Shown: positions 1-10,617 of the stretch, in pieces | Position numbering within the stretch: the stretch's first letter is position 1 | Layout of the letters: every line of letters begins with the position of its first letter | Origin: Linnemannia schmuckeri | Lineage: Eukaryota; Mortierellomycota; Mortierellomycetes; Mortierellales; Mortierellaceae | Length of the DNA: 64,000 nt | NCBI GenBank assembly: GCA_029449235.1 | Contig: JANATG010000001.1 | Span: forward strand, 2,790,001-2,854,000 | Direction of reading: 5' to 3' | Position numbers and translations under genes: made by a program | The notes under the pieces: model-generated | What the model was told of the DNA's origin: nothing | Database searches by the model: none | What the model saw: the letters and a program-made list of their open reading frames with translations, nothing else

Positions 1-1327
1 GGAGCAGACGGGGCCTACGGTAGTGTCTGTCAATCGCTTTATGAACAGCTCAAGGCCTAAGATCTCTTACCAGCTTCGCATCAGGAAAAGCTGCTGGTCA
101 ACCATACAGCCGTGGTAGGACTGACATCATCCCTGGATCCGGAACAATATCCAGCCCTCAAGGATACGGCGACGTTCAGTCATCCGGACTGGGTGATTGG
201 ACAGGGTCCATTCACTTGGAGCTACTTCTCATTGGCGAATAACCGGATCGAATGAGGGGTCGGTGTTCAGGTCCGGGAGGGAAATCACTCAAAGGAAGAT
301 GGCAGTCTGAGTACCGCGTAGGGAGCTGAGGCGGCAGAAGCGTTGTGTGAAGATATTAAGGATTTCAAGATCCCATTGGGTGGGACGATGGGAGATATTA
401 TTAAGACTACGCCTAAGGATTGTGTTTTTGGAGGAGAAATTGTTTGAGACTTGGTATCTCCAACGCACTGTTCTCATGGGCGATGGTACGTTTGCTGCAT
501 TATTATTGTTATAATTATTATTTTTTGGTCGGCTCGCTTGTATAAGGAGGAAATTATTGTGCATAGAGACTGATACTAACACGCTCATCCGTCATCTGGC
601 TTCAAGCTTGTCACAAGGCAAAAAGGACACAATTGCTGATTTACACCAAAAAGCTAATTGATGATTAGTTTGATCAAACCAGCTGAAACCTTAACCTTTT
701 ATGTTTCTTACTAATTGATGTGTATTTGTTGCATTTGATTCGCTGCTGATGTATAGATCCTTTCCATACATCAGTCAAGGCGCCGTGAACGCGATGGAGG
801 ACGCGGTGATCCTAGCAAACGCACTGTACTAAATCCGAGACGTGACCTCCAAGAACATCACAGCTGCGTTTGAAGACTACTGTACACAGCGGTTTGCCTA
901 TGCTGCTGTACAGTGTAGTACCAGCAAGATATTTATCATGCTCATGGTTGGCCAAGCATGTTCACTCTCGCTTCTTTTTTTTTCTTTCGCTTCGTTGACA
1001 TAGCCGTTTACAGATTGAACCCTTTTATTTTCGTAAACTAACATAAAACTATGTTTTATTATATAGAAACAGTACGAGAATCTGTCACGTCGATTCGTGC
1101 TAAGCGTGGCATCAAGGTTCTTCCAACGCCAAAACTATGCAAAGACACCCAACTATCGTCCCCAGGCATCATTCCTGGAATGTGTCCCCGACAGAGGCAC
1201 GATTCCTGTCCTGTCCCAGAAGGCGTCTTTGCGGTACACTGAGGAGCAGGCTGCTCTTCAGCGGAAACAGCAGGAGCTAGAAGAGGGACAGCTGGTTGAA
1301 AGTATTTTTATTGTAGCCCTTGCATAA
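1..1327 (+). pseudogene. Decayed FAD-dependent monooxygenase, third paralog (5' end outside window)
   Basis: The reading frame from base 1 matches the middle of the two intact FAD monooxygenases in this window (GADGAY...Q.LYEQLK, DWVIGQGPFTWSY, AVNAMEDAVILANALY). It carries in-frame stops at 58 (TAA), 253 (TGA at the Trp of the IGWGFG motif), 319 (TAG, again at a Trp position) and near 829 (TAA), a frameshift near 430 just before LEEKLFETWY, and a one-base insertion near 770. Its last exon (from about 1063, after a tag acceptor) is still open and keeps the family's unusual C-terminal motif FFQRQNYAKTPNYRPQASF. The intron after GDG and an 11-nt exon (607-617, ACHK) are recognisable, but that small exon is now followed by GC. 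I see a dead gene copy; the start lies off the left edge. Confidence 0.88.
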
Positions 1328-1756
1328 AGTTTGCCTTTTTGATCTTCTTTTTTGGTGTTCATGTTGAATCGTCCAATATTCGTGCTTGTGCGGTTGATGT
1401 TCTGGCGTAGGATCCTTGACGATACTGCTGCTGCTCATACATTCTTTCCTTCCTTGTTTCCAAGGAAAAGAAAAAATGGGGAGGGGAAAGATTAGGTTGT
1501 CGCCAAGACGAACAAAAAAAAAATCATAACGGACGGCGTGTAATTACTTGCGCTATGCGCAGCCGCACGGAGAAGGGGTTGTGATTACGGAAGGCAAGAC
1601 ACCCGGGAATTATATGAAAAAATGAAATTGCCCGATGTGCATTTTTTTTTCACCAATAGTCAGTACCACCAACAATGGGGTGACCTCGCTTGTATAGGAT
1701 GCAAAATAAACATGCAATGCATGGTGCCACCAGCGTGAAGGAAAACAAAGTGGACC

Positions 1757-1758
<2 letters not shown>

Positions 1759-1788
<30 letters not shown>
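1759..1788. repeat. Poly-T homopolymer (30 nt)
   Basis: Uninterrupted T run in non-coding DNA. No target-site duplication or retroelement ORF is visible beside it, so it is recorded only as a simple repeat. Confidence 0.95.
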
Positions 1789-1790
<2 letters not shown>

Positions 1791-3159
1791 CACAAAATGG
1801 GCGTATAGCACTAATCTGTGGAGTAATGAGAAGGAAAGGAGGAAGAGCACGAACGTAGAATGTCCTTCATGCTGTTCTTGTTTGTATCTTGTTCTTGTTT
1901 TTCTTTCTTGCCTCCTGAATTTTTGGAGCAAAACGATCGCTCATGTTGGTAAGGGTTACCCTCGCTTTTCTTCCTTATCCTCTCCGAAACATGACCATTG
2001 CTCTTCTGTTTGTTAGATGAAGAGGACTTCCATTCATTCATAAGAGTACTTCAAAGAGAGAGAGAGGGAGAAATAAGAGAGCATAAGGGGGGTAGTAGTG
2101 TGGAGGAAAGGTGTCGCCGCAATTACGCATGCATAGAGGATTAAAAGGTCTTGATTCATGTTGTACATACATAGAGAGGTGGAACGACAATCTAGACCCC
2201 GTCAATTGCACCTACGTACGACACAAAGAAGTGAGAAAGCGACTGGTCTTCTCCTACCTGAGACGTGGGCGATCCATGTACCACCTTGAAGGTACAATTA
2301 TTATCCCCGCTTGGCTTTCAGCAAGGTTGCCGCGCCCAATTTGCTCACAGAAGAAAGAAAAAAGTAAAAACTAAGACACAGAGGAACGTGGCGATGATGA
2401 TGATGATTATCGACTCTCCCTCCTTTCCTGCTGTCTCTCTTTTCTGCCTTGCCATTCAGAAATGCTCCGCTCGTTCATATCGTCTCTCTTTCCTCCTCGC
2501 CTTCCCTCCCCTCCATTGATTTTTGTATTTTGCTCTCGCATTGTCGTTTTTGCTCACATCAATAATGAACAGGGGCGTACGTCTACATGACAAAGAACAG
2601 ATTAGGGAAAAGAGAGGAGGAGAGAGGGAACGTACGAGAGAGAAAAAGAGAAGTGGGGTGAATTATCGGCTTGGTTGGCTTTGGGCTAAGACTTAGAGGG
2701 GGCCGTCGTTTGGAAGAACAGGAAAAAGGGCTGGACTCATCTATCTCTTTCTTGTTTTCTGTTGTTGACAAAAAACCATTCATCTTGTCAGAAACAATCC
2801 AAAACAAAAACAAAACAATACAAATAAATGAGAGCAGAGCAGATAGAGGTGTATTTACTTACATGTTCCAGTATGGGACTTGCATGCATTTTTTTTGTTT
2901 GTATGCTACAGCATTGGTGATACCTTGTCGTCGTTGTTGTCGCTGTTTTTTTGTTGTTACCATGGACAATGAACAAGAACAAGGACAAGGGCAAAGACAA
3001 GGAGGAATGGGTCCAATGCTGGCTTACCTTTTTCAACCGCCCTTCTTGGTGTCACCCAACTGTGCCACATCTCCTCACCCCCCAGAATTTGTTCAGACCT
3101 CGTTTCTTCTTCCCATTACCTCCTTTTCCTCCGCACACTTTCACTCCTTTACATTCCTT

Positions 3160-3204
3160 CATACTCTTCATACTCTTCATACTCTTCATACTCTTCATAC
3201 TCTT
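3160..3204. repeat. 9-bp tandem repeat, five copies of CATACTCTT
   Basis: Five perfect head-to-tail copies of CATACTCTT in the pyrimidine-rich stretch upstream of the FAD monooxygenase gene at 3468. Probably a slippage-generated minisatellite; copy number is likely to vary between strains. Confidence 0.95.
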
Positions 3205-3467
3205 CCAACTCTACTAGCTCACTTCACTTAACTTCCCTTCACTCATTCGCTCATTCACACACATACGCACATACGCTCATTCCATTCCTTACATTCCTCA
3301 TTCGTCCTCCTGCCCTTTCCACCTACCCCTCACTCCTCGACCTTTCTTGCCCTCTTTTTCACTCGCACTTACACCGACTTGGGCTGTTTAATAAACGTTC
3401 CCTCGCACACCCCCATTTCCCTTCTCTTCCTTAATTTCTCATACTGTCTCACTAAGCAACTATCAAC

Positions 3468-5726
3468 ATGAAAGACGAGCCACCACCAACCGTTATGATC
3501 GTCGGTGCTGGTCTGGGAGGACTCACCCTTGCGATTCTTCTCCAAAGAGCCGGCATTGAGTACCAGGTCTTTGAAAAGACTCCCGAAATCAGACCCTTTG
3601 GTATCCCCTTTTTGCATCTTTCAAACCTCACTCGACTTTCAATATTTTCTGAGTTCCAGGAGGAATAATGCTCGACTAACTCAACCATTGTACATTATCT
3701 TTGTTTTCTTCGACTTGTCATCCAACAGGCAGTGCAATTGCTCTAGGACCTAATATCCTCCCACTATTGACACAATTGGGTTTGTATGAGCAGTTCCTAG
3801 CGATCGCAAAACCCGTCAATCATATCACCATCCACAAGGCTCAAGGCATGCGCCGAATGGGCGCCGTTGACATTGAAGAGCATATCGAGAGGTAAGGACA
3901 TCAACCTAAACCATTTTGACCTTCCCTACCCGCCCTCTCCTTTTCGGTTGCAATACTCCCATCCGTTTACTGTTGAACGTCTATATTTTTTTTGTTAACC
4001 GTGCTTAGACATGCATGGTGGATGGAACACTACGGTACAACGTTTTCAAGCTAACAAAAAATCACACTATTGACGCCTGCTTCATGTTGATGTTAGGAGT
4101 GGATATAGCAGTTATGTCTGTTCACGACCAGACCTCTACGACTTACTCGTCTCGCAAATCCCCAAATCCCGCATCTCTTTTGGAAAACGTGTCCTCTCCT
4201 TGGTACAGGGCGATAATGGTGCTCAGATCCAGACTGCAGACGGGGGTGTATACGAGGCCGATATCCTTGTCGGTGCCGATGGCGGCTACAGTGCAGTCCG
4301 TCAGGCATTGTACGAAAACTTGAAGAAGAAAGGACTCATACCACCGACGGATCTGGAAAAGATGGAGTTGAACCATACGACGATGGTGGGTGTGACGAGA
4401 CCGTTGGATCTGGACAAGTATCCGCTCCTCAGGCAGCAGCACAAGTCCTTTAGTCGGGCTGACTGGGTCATTGGTAGGTCGACAACGAAATGGGCGGAAA
4501 CAGGAGGTGGTGACTGATGGCTTTGTTATTTTTTGTTATTTTAGCCAGTCTAATGCAGCCTTTTAACTTTTCTTATTTCAACATAACAACAATTAGGTCA
4601 TGGACCGTTCACATGGAGTTACTTTTCGCTAACAAACAACAGGATTGGTTGGGGCTTTGGTACACAGATCTTGACCGAGGAACTTCAAAGGGAGAACGAT
4701 ACTTCTCGGAGTTCAGACTGGGGTCCAGAATCGACGCAGGCATTGTGTGGGCAGATCCAGGACTATGAGGTCCCTATTGGAGGGACCATGGGCGATCTGA
4801 TCCATGAGACTCCTAGGGATTCGATCTCGAGGATGTTGCTGGAGGAAAAGTTGTTTGAGACTTGGTATCATCAACGGACGGTCCTCATCGGCGATGGTTC
4901 GTGCATTTGGATCCTCAGTTCTCGGTTTGCATTGCTTGCTTACTATGCATTATGACATCAAAAACACTGACCGTTATCATTCGTTCTCTTTCCCTTTCTT
5001 CTTCCTATCAACTCTTTGACCATGTTCATAGCGTGCCATCGGGTATGTTTGTTTCCGTGTTGATCCATCTCTTTCTTCACCTCTTGCGAACAAGTAAAAA
5101 CTAATCGCCAGCATTCGTTTCTGACCCACTCTTCACCTTTACAGATATCCCCATACTCAGGACAGGGACCGGTGAATGCAATGGAAGACGCCGTGATACT
5201 CGCCAACGCCATCTACGAGATCCGAGCAGTCAATTCCGAGAACATCACCACAGCCTTCCAGGACTACTACGCAGAACGATACCCGCACGCGGTGGAGCAA
5301 CTCAAGTTCAGCAAACTCTTTACCATGCTCATGGCTGGACAGGTATGTGAAATTCGGCTTATAGACCATACCAATATGAAACTTAAGTTCTCACCTTTCG
5401 TGCGTCATCTAAACATGTACTTTTTTCCTCTCTCTCTCTCGCCTGGTGATATGTCAAATTAGACGTGGAAGGAAAGTCTAATGCGGCGGTTTGTGTTGAG
5501 CCATATGTCAAAATACTTTCAGCGACGAAACTATGCAAAGACACTTAACTATCGGCCCCAAGCTTCATTTCTTCCACGAGTACCCGATCGTGGGATCATT
5601 CCAGTTCTGCCACAAAAACCCTCAAAACGGTATGAAGAAAAATTATTAGCTGCCCGATTAGCAGCCAATACCGCCTCAGTTGCTTCTTCGTCTGGGTTCG
5701 TTGCTACCGCTGCTTCTGCGGTTTGA
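3468..5726 (+). CDS. FAD-dependent monooxygenase (class A flavoprotein, FAD_binding_3 family)
   Basis: Seven exons (3468-3600, 3729-3891, 4097-4473, 4597-4896, 5032-5042, 5145-5342, 5463-5726) give 481 residues with phase kept at all six GT-AG junctions. The N-terminus has the dinucleotide-binding motif VMIVGAGLGGLTLA, followed by the mid-domain DG motif (DILVGADGGYSAVR) and the flavin GD motif (VLIGDACHRISPYSGQG). These are hallmarks of the family that holds salicylate hydroxylase, kynurenine 3-monooxygenase and zeaxanthin epoxidase; the substrate cannot be told from sequence. The fifth exon is only 11 nt. The C-terminal tail (FQRRNYAKTLNYRPQASF, then Ala/Ser-rich) is shared with both paralogs here. 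The start was chosen because it directly precedes the nucleotide-binding fold and follows a pyrimidine-rich leader. AATAAA lies 25 nt past the stop. Function NAD(P)H-dependent hydroxylation or epoxidation is inferred from the family. Confidence 0.9.
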
Positions 5727-5750
5727 GAAGTACTGAATGACCATTTTTTC

Positions 5751-5756
5751 AATAAA
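5751..5756 (+). terminator. Polyadenylation signal AATAAA
   Basis: Canonical hexamer 25 nt after the stop codon of the FAD monooxygenase gene ending at 5726. Confidence 0.55.
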
Positions 5757-6241
5757 CGACGCTCAAGACATATAAGCATACTCTGCGAGAAACAAGCAAA
5801 ACAGTAACAACAAAACGTTTCATTGCTCTAACGATTCCAAGAAAAAGTTGAAAAGGATAGGGGAGATATTAATAATATGTGGAAAAGGAAGGGCCCCGCG
5901 GAGCAGAAGGAGTTACGAGAAAAAAAAAGAGGCCTAGACTGCTAACTGCCATCAGTCATCCACAGCTTTAGCGCAACAAATAAGCTACGGATGCACGCAT
6001 GCATGGATACATCCTGCTGTCCGCTACATAAGGAGATCTAAACTCTGTATGCCCCACTTTTCAATTGGTTCATTGATTTGTTTTTTCCGAGGACCCATGG
6101 ACCCCTCCCATCCCATGATTCCACCTGGACTATAAAAGCAAACGGAAAAAAGGAACCACCTCCCCCCCTTCCATACCTTTTTCTCCCATTCCCCCACCAC
6201 ACACTCTCAATCCCCAACTACACACGACACATCATCAAGCC
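5757..6241. other. Non-coding interval
   Basis: No gene seen. The last 120 bases are C/T-rich and end in a CA-rich stretch just before the tropomyosin-like start, so they look like an inherited 5' leader. Confidence 0.55.
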
Positions 6242-6516
6242 ATGGACAGGCTCAGAGAGAAAATCAATACCTTTAATCAAGAGCCTGACGCACGAAAGAA
6301 CCGTGCCGAATCTGCCGAGGCAGAAGCCATGAAGAAGAATCAGACGAACACCATGTCGGTCCAGGAGGTCGAAAAGTCCCAACTTGATCTCGATAAGGAG
6401 CATGACAACTACAATCGCACCATGGAGGACTTGACCGAAAAGCGCAACACCGTCAAGACCCTATTGGAACGAAGCCCTCCTCAAGATTCTCAAGGCCATG
6501 GTTGTCTAAATGCATG
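6242..6516 (+). pseudogene. Tropomyosin-like pseudogene (internally deleted, frameshifted)
   Basis: The frame from ATG 6242 begins MDRLREKINTFNQEPDARKN and continues RAESAEAEAMKK, which is the signature start of fungal tropomyosin (MDRLREKIN.., RAE.AEAE). It then jumps to a segment resembling the tropomyosin C-terminus (DNYNRTMEDLTEKRNTVKTL). Shifting one frame near 6470 gives EALLKILKAMVV and a stop, resembling the family ending (ATLKSLEDL). A normal tropomyosin has about 160 residues of continuous coiled coil; here roughly the middle half is missing and the end is frameshifted. Coding runs without introns across a region that is split in most fungal tropomyosin genes, so a processed or exon-skipped copy is possible. 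A functional tropomyosin (actin cables) is expected elsewhere in the genome. Family identification is from recognition, not alignment. Confidence 0.62.
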
Positions 6517-6909
6517 AAGGAAACAACAAGTCTGACAATTATCCGCTCTAACATAACATTATGAGCACCCCTGCCGGCGCTCACCATCAGGGCCTCACTA
6601 TATGGAGATGACAACATATTAGCAACAAGAGCTAGTGTCCGGCCTCCAAAATCCCTCCTTTCTATTCCTCTCTTCAACTGTAGCCTGCAACACAGGCATA
6701 CATACCTATTCCCCTTTTTGTCTCGCACTCAACGTACTGGCGCACATAACCTTGTTGTTCACATTTTTGACGGTCCAAAGAAGGAAAAAAACGACGACCA
6801 AACATATTTCAGCACAAGTAAATGATCTCATCGCAAAACAAAGTTGAGCACCCAGAAGTTGTTACAAGCTGATGAACCACACAGTTTATTCACAAAAGAA
6901 AAACAGATG
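6517..6909. other. Non-coding interval
   Basis: About 390 bases between the tropomyosin-like pseudogene and the 3' end of the first F-box gene on the minus strand. No gene or repeat recognised. Confidence 0.5.
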
Positions 6910-8517
6910 CTATGTCTGAAGGCGAGAACTTGATCCAGTTGGACTAATAGTGGGGCTTGATCGAAACACTACCATGTCCAGCACCAAAGTCTCCAGTTTT
7001 TCCAGTCCCTGCACCAACTCAAACGTCTTGCGAACCATGGTATGGTTAATAAACCTGCCACGAAAATGCTGTTGTGGGTCTAAAGGCCGTGGTCGGTACC
7101 AGCCCATGGCTGACACACTGTCCGACATCACTTTCAGCAGATCCTTGTCCGCTTTGAGTTGTTCTCCACCACCACTACCTCCACCTCCGTGATACAGCCT
7201 AGGGTTGAGCACCAATTTTCGAAGCCGTCGACGACACTTCCATCCATGACTACTACCTCCGCCGCCGCCGCTGCCACTACCGCCGTTATTCTTGAGTGTG
7301 TCCAAGAACTCCTTGTCCAGTGTAACAGCAGTAGCCGAGAGCGAGAATGACTCCAAGCTGGAGCACTCTTCTAGCAACCCAAAGTAGCGACAAATATCCA
7401 TGTCTCCAACACTCCTTTCGATCGCCAGGTCCTCCAGTGTCCCAGCATGCTGCAAGATCGCCGCAATCAGATCTTCGTCAGGACCACAGACCTCAACGCT
7501 TAGTTTGCGAAGCCCGGCTGTTGAACTTTGTCGAATCAAGGCGTCGACACGACGGAACGTTACTACTGGAGAGAGTTTTAGTTCTTGGAGTTCTGGGCAG
7601 TGGGTCCTGAGATTGTCTGCCAGCCGAGTGGTGCCGTTATCATCGGCTAGATAAACGTCGAGGGTCATTAGTCGGGGACAGATCTTGACGAGTTCGGCAA
7701 GAAAGAGACTGACAGCTTTTTCGCAGGTCGATACAAGTGTGGTGAGTCGGGGCAGGACCAATTTGTTGTCGTTATTGTTGTTGGTTCCTCCATCCTTGTC
7801 CGGTTGTGGTGCAAACAAAGTTGACAATCTCTCCGTGAACGTATCCAGGTCTTCTGGCTGGAGGGGTTGTAGACCATTGATCCTGTCCAATTTCAGTTCT
7901 CGCAACGTCCCTGCAACCAGGCTAAGCAGCTCTATCATTGTTTCGGGAGAGCAGAGCCAGTTGGATAACTTGAGAGTCTGAATGTACTTCAGTCCGGTAA
8001 AGTCGTTTATGTCCAGTGATTTTTGTGGTGAAGGACCGTGCCAAAATAGTGACTGAAGATACAGATTCGATCGGACAAGTTGTTGTTGAGGTGACAGAAC
8101 AATTCCTCCTTCACATCCTGCTCCTGCTCTTGCTCCTGTCCGCGATGATCTAGCAGCTGCCAATATACCCAACAGCATCTGGTTAGGCGCCCCCCTGATG
8201 ATCAGGTCGACCAAGTCGACGCACTGGAAGGCGGTGGCATCGTTGCCAAAGATCTGTAGGACTCGAAAGTGCGGGCTGTTAAGGGCGACAGTCTCTTGTG
8301 GGACGGATTTCATTAGGATACAGTCGTAGCGGTACCAGAGCAGAGGGAGAAACACCCGGCGCCAAATCTTGGAGACCGAGGCACATGTGAGGAGAGTTTT
8401 GGGTTCGAAGCGTGTACGTTGTTCTGATTTGGAGTTGATGTTGTCGATCCAGAGAGGGAGGAAGAAGCCGATGCGAGCGAGGATCTCGGGGATGTCAAGA
8501 GGATGAGAAGGTGCCAT
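6910..8517 (-). CDS. F-box/LRR protein (short subtype)
   Basis: Intronless, 535 residues from the ATG at 8517. The frame is open 19 codons further, but the chosen start (MAPSHPLDIPEI) matches the start position of the paralogs. An F-box-like region spans about residues 5-65 (PLDIPEILARIGFFLPLW, an insert, then LLTCASVSKIWRRVFLPLLW). The rest is an irregular leucine-rich repeat array (LxxLxL-type units, e.g. LRELKLDRING, LQELKLSPVV, LEDLAIERSVG) to about residue 500. Low-complexity inserts (Gly/Ser-rich near residue 420-435, Asn/Asp-rich near 250) sit in loops. By family knowledge it would bind Skp1 through the F-box and a substrate through the LRRs as part of an SCF ubiquitin ligase; the substrate is unknown. 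It lies tandem with the next F-box gene on the same strand. Confidence 0.85.
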   Translation of the reverse strand: MAPSHPLDIPEILARIGFFLPLWIDNINSKSEQRTRFEPKTLLTCASVSKIWRRVFLPLLWYRYDCILMKSVPQETVALNSPHFRVLQIFGNDATAFQCVDLVDLIIRGAPNQMLLGILAAARSSRTGARAGAGCEGGIVLSPQQQLVRSNLYLQSLFWHGPSPQKSLDINDFTGLKYIQTLKLSNWLCSPETMIELLSLVAGTLRELKLDRINGLQPLQPEDLDTFTERLSTLFAPQPDKDGGTNNNNDNKLVLPRLTTLVSTCEKAVSLFLAELVKICPRLMTLDVYLADDNGTTRLADNLRTHCPELQELKLSPVVTFRRVDALIRQSSTAGLRKLSVEVCGPDEDLIAAILQHAGTLEDLAIERSVGDMDICRYFGLLEECSSLESFSLSATAVTLDKEFLDTLKNNGGSGSGGGGGSSHGWKCRRRLRKLVLNPRLYHGGGGSGGGEQLKADKDLLKVMSDSVSAMGWYRPRPLDPQQHFRGRFINHTMVRKTFELVQGLEKLETLVLDMVVFRSSPTISPTGSSSRLQT

Positions 8518-8906
8518 GGTTGAAAGAATAAAATAGGATTGCAATGGTTGATGAACAAAAAAAAATAGTTGCAAAGTAGTTGTTTTTATTTATTGTCTTT
8601 GCAAGGGTAGGGGAGGGGGAGGGGGTTGTGAAGGAATAAAGGAGAAGGGGGTAGGTGTGAAAGGGCGGTGAAAAAGAAACGACAGGCAGAGAAGGAACAA
8701 ACAACACGAACAAAAGAAAGAAAAGACGGAAAGGGTCATAAAGAGACAGAAAAGAGATCAAAAAAGCAAAGGAAAAGAAACAACAACAGCATGCATATCA
8801 TGCGAGAGCCCACATATCTGTCCAATGGTCGGGACAAAAAGAAAAAATCGTACAAACAAAATAGCAGACCACCTTTTAGTTTTCGACGTAAAAAAAACAG
8901 GAACAT

Positions 8907-10373
8907 CTAGTCATCTGCAGAATGGATAAACGGAAGACTTGCAAACCTGGCTTCGGCTGGGCGGCTTGACCGCGTAAAGACAATCATGCACCATCTCAAC
9001 AGCCAAAGGTTTTCAAAACCTGCCACGGATTTGAACATGTCTTCCACAAACGCCCTGCTCAACCGGACATTAGTCTTGTACGAAGCAATCGAATCTCCTG
9101 CATGATAATGCCAGCCTATGATAGGTCCATCCTTGAACATCTCTCCAAGTGTGCTAGCATCGGCACGCTTGGATGTCTCCTTGATGTCACCAATGTCCAG
9201 GTCAAGAACCTCCAACCTGCTATTACTCCGCCAGGCTGCAGTCCTTATTGCATCCAAGACAGCAGGCCCAGTTTCACAACAATACCATGCGCCAACAGAG
9301 AACTGCCTGAGTCGGGGACATCGAGCAGGAAGCTGGAAAAGTTGATCGAGCGCGACTGGGCCGTTAGTCATATTGAGAATTCCCAAAGTGCTCAAAGTCG
9401 AGGCATGAAGTGCAATTGAATCGGCGATATGACTGTCGATAGAGGGCACTACGACGATGATTTCGGAGAGACTGTTGGATGTTGCACAGTTCCGGATGAG
9501 CGTCGCCTTCAGTCCTTGCTCAATCGTGCCCTTCACCGCTAGGGACCGAAGCTTGGGACAGTGGGCGCAAAGACTGTCGGTGATGCGTACAATATCCTCG
9601 TCGTCCTTGTAGTTGTCCTTGTATCTCTCCAGCGTCAATTCAAGTCGTGCAAGATTGGGACAACTCTTGACAAACTCGGCTGGATCAGGGCCAAAGCAGA
9701 GACCAGGAAGTCGAACCAATTCCAAACACGGGAATATCAGCGAGTCGTCCTCCGTGTCATTGCCTTCGGCGGTTATCCATCTTGTGCCTTGTACATGCAG
9801 TCCTGTCAGCCAACCAATCTCCAGTTCCTTGATTGAACCTGCCAAGAGTCTGAGTGCTCTGCCGAGTCTACCCCCCGAAACATCCCACAATGAAAGAGTC
9901 AAACTCTCAAGCCGTGTCAAAGAAGCGAATTCGTCACAGGGTAAGAGTGGCAATATGCTGGGGCCATTCCACTTCAAGGACTTGAGACCAGGATTGGACC
10001 GGACCATCTGTCGAGAGTGCCCGATGTCCGCAGTGTTGGAATTAAGAGTCAATCGGGTCAGTTTAGTGCAGTCCACGAAAGTGAACAGGATCCATCCTCT
10101 TGGCATACAAAACGTCCTGAAGTTTGAGCTGTATCTCCGGAGGATGTCTGTGGGCACATGTTCCATACCCTCGGCGTCGTAGGTGGCCCAAAGTATGGGG
10201 AGCAGCGTCTGGTGCCAGAGCCTCGAGACGCGGAGGCAGGTAAGAAACGTCTTGGGTGTAAAGACCGTCTTTTTCGGGCCCGTTTGTTGTTCTTGTTCTT
10301 GGGTCCAGAGAGAGAGAAAGTGACCGAGGTGTTCGATGATCTCGGGCAGTTCGAGAGGATGAACAAGCGACAT
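8907..10373 (-). CDS. F-box/LRR protein (short subtype)
   Basis: Intronless, 488 residues from ATG 10373 (MSLVHPLELPEIIEHLGHF); upstream in-frame codons are open but resemble a leader, and the paralogous pseudogene at 14402 starts at the same position (MTSIHPLE). The F-box runs over about residues 4-70, including LTCLRVSRLWHQTLLPILW with the conserved Trp that is lost in neighbouring pseudogenes. LRR-like units follow (LESLTLSLWDVSGG, IKELEIGWLTG, LARLELTLERY, LRSLAVKG). It is the closest intact relative of the decayed copy at 12924-14402: the segments DSISLHASTLETLGIL and VFTRSS of that copy align with DSIALHASTLSTLGIL and VFTRSS here. Predicted SCF substrate receptor, substrate unknown. The pseudogene at 10618 starts divergently about 245 bases away. 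Confidence 0.87.
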   Translation of the reverse strand: MSLVHPLELPEIIEHLGHFLSLWTQEQEQQTGPKKTVFTPKTFLTCLRVSRLWHQTLLPILWATYDAEGMEHVPTDILRRYSSNFRTFCMPRGWILFTFVDCTKLTRLTLNSNTADIGHSRQMVRSNPGLKSLKWNGPSILPLLPCDEFASLTRLESLTLSLWDVSGGRLGRALRLLAGSIKELEIGWLTGLHVQGTRWITAEGNDTEDDSLIFPCLELVRLPGLCFGPDPAEFVKSCPNLARLELTLERYKDNYKDDEDIVRITDSLCAHCPKLRSLAVKGTIEQGLKATLIRNCATSNSLSEIIVVVPSIDSHIADSIALHASTLSTLGILNMTNGPVALDQLFQLPARCPRLRQFSVGAWYCCETGPAVLDAIRTAAWRSNSRLEVLDLDIGDIKETSKRADASTLGEMFKDGPIIGWHYHAGDSIASYKTNVRLSRAFVEDMFKSVAGFENLWLLRWCMIVFTRSSRPAEARFASLPFIHSADD

Positions 10374-10617
10374 GGCGCTTCTCAGTTTGTGTTCGAGAAA
10401 GGAATGTGCGTGTGAATGAAAGCGCGAGCGTGTGAATTCAGTCTGAGCTTTAAGGAACAAGTATGAAAGGGAGAGAGTAGAGACCACTCTGGAGTAGACC
10501 AAGAGAGAGTGGTTAAATACACACGCCGCCACGTCTTCGTTTCCTCCTCCTTTTCCTTCTGCTTCTCTCTTCGCTGCTCCCCCTCCCCCTCCTTCTCTCT
10601 TCCCTCTCCCTCTTTTT

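Larger units (their letters stand above)
1331..3467. other. Non-coding interval with pyrimidine-rich leader
   Basis: About 2.1 kb without a convincing gene. It holds a 30-base poly-T run (1759-1788), short GA-rich stretches near 2050-2080 and 2600-2660, and from about 3040 a strongly pyrimidine-rich strand that leads into the FAD monooxygenase start at 3468, typical of the 5' leaders in this window. A Gln/Gly-rich open stretch from 2961 runs into the 9-bp tandem repeat and is not supported as a protein. Confidence 0.6.

Noticed and set aside
2671..3231. 186-codon plus-strand open frame with a Gln/Gly-rich start
   Set aside because: Runs into the 9-bp tandem repeat and a C/T-rich leader; no recognisable domain.
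4200..4517. Separate short genes inside the FAD monooxygenase region
   Set aside because: They are exon 3 plus read-through into the next intron; the spliced model explains them.
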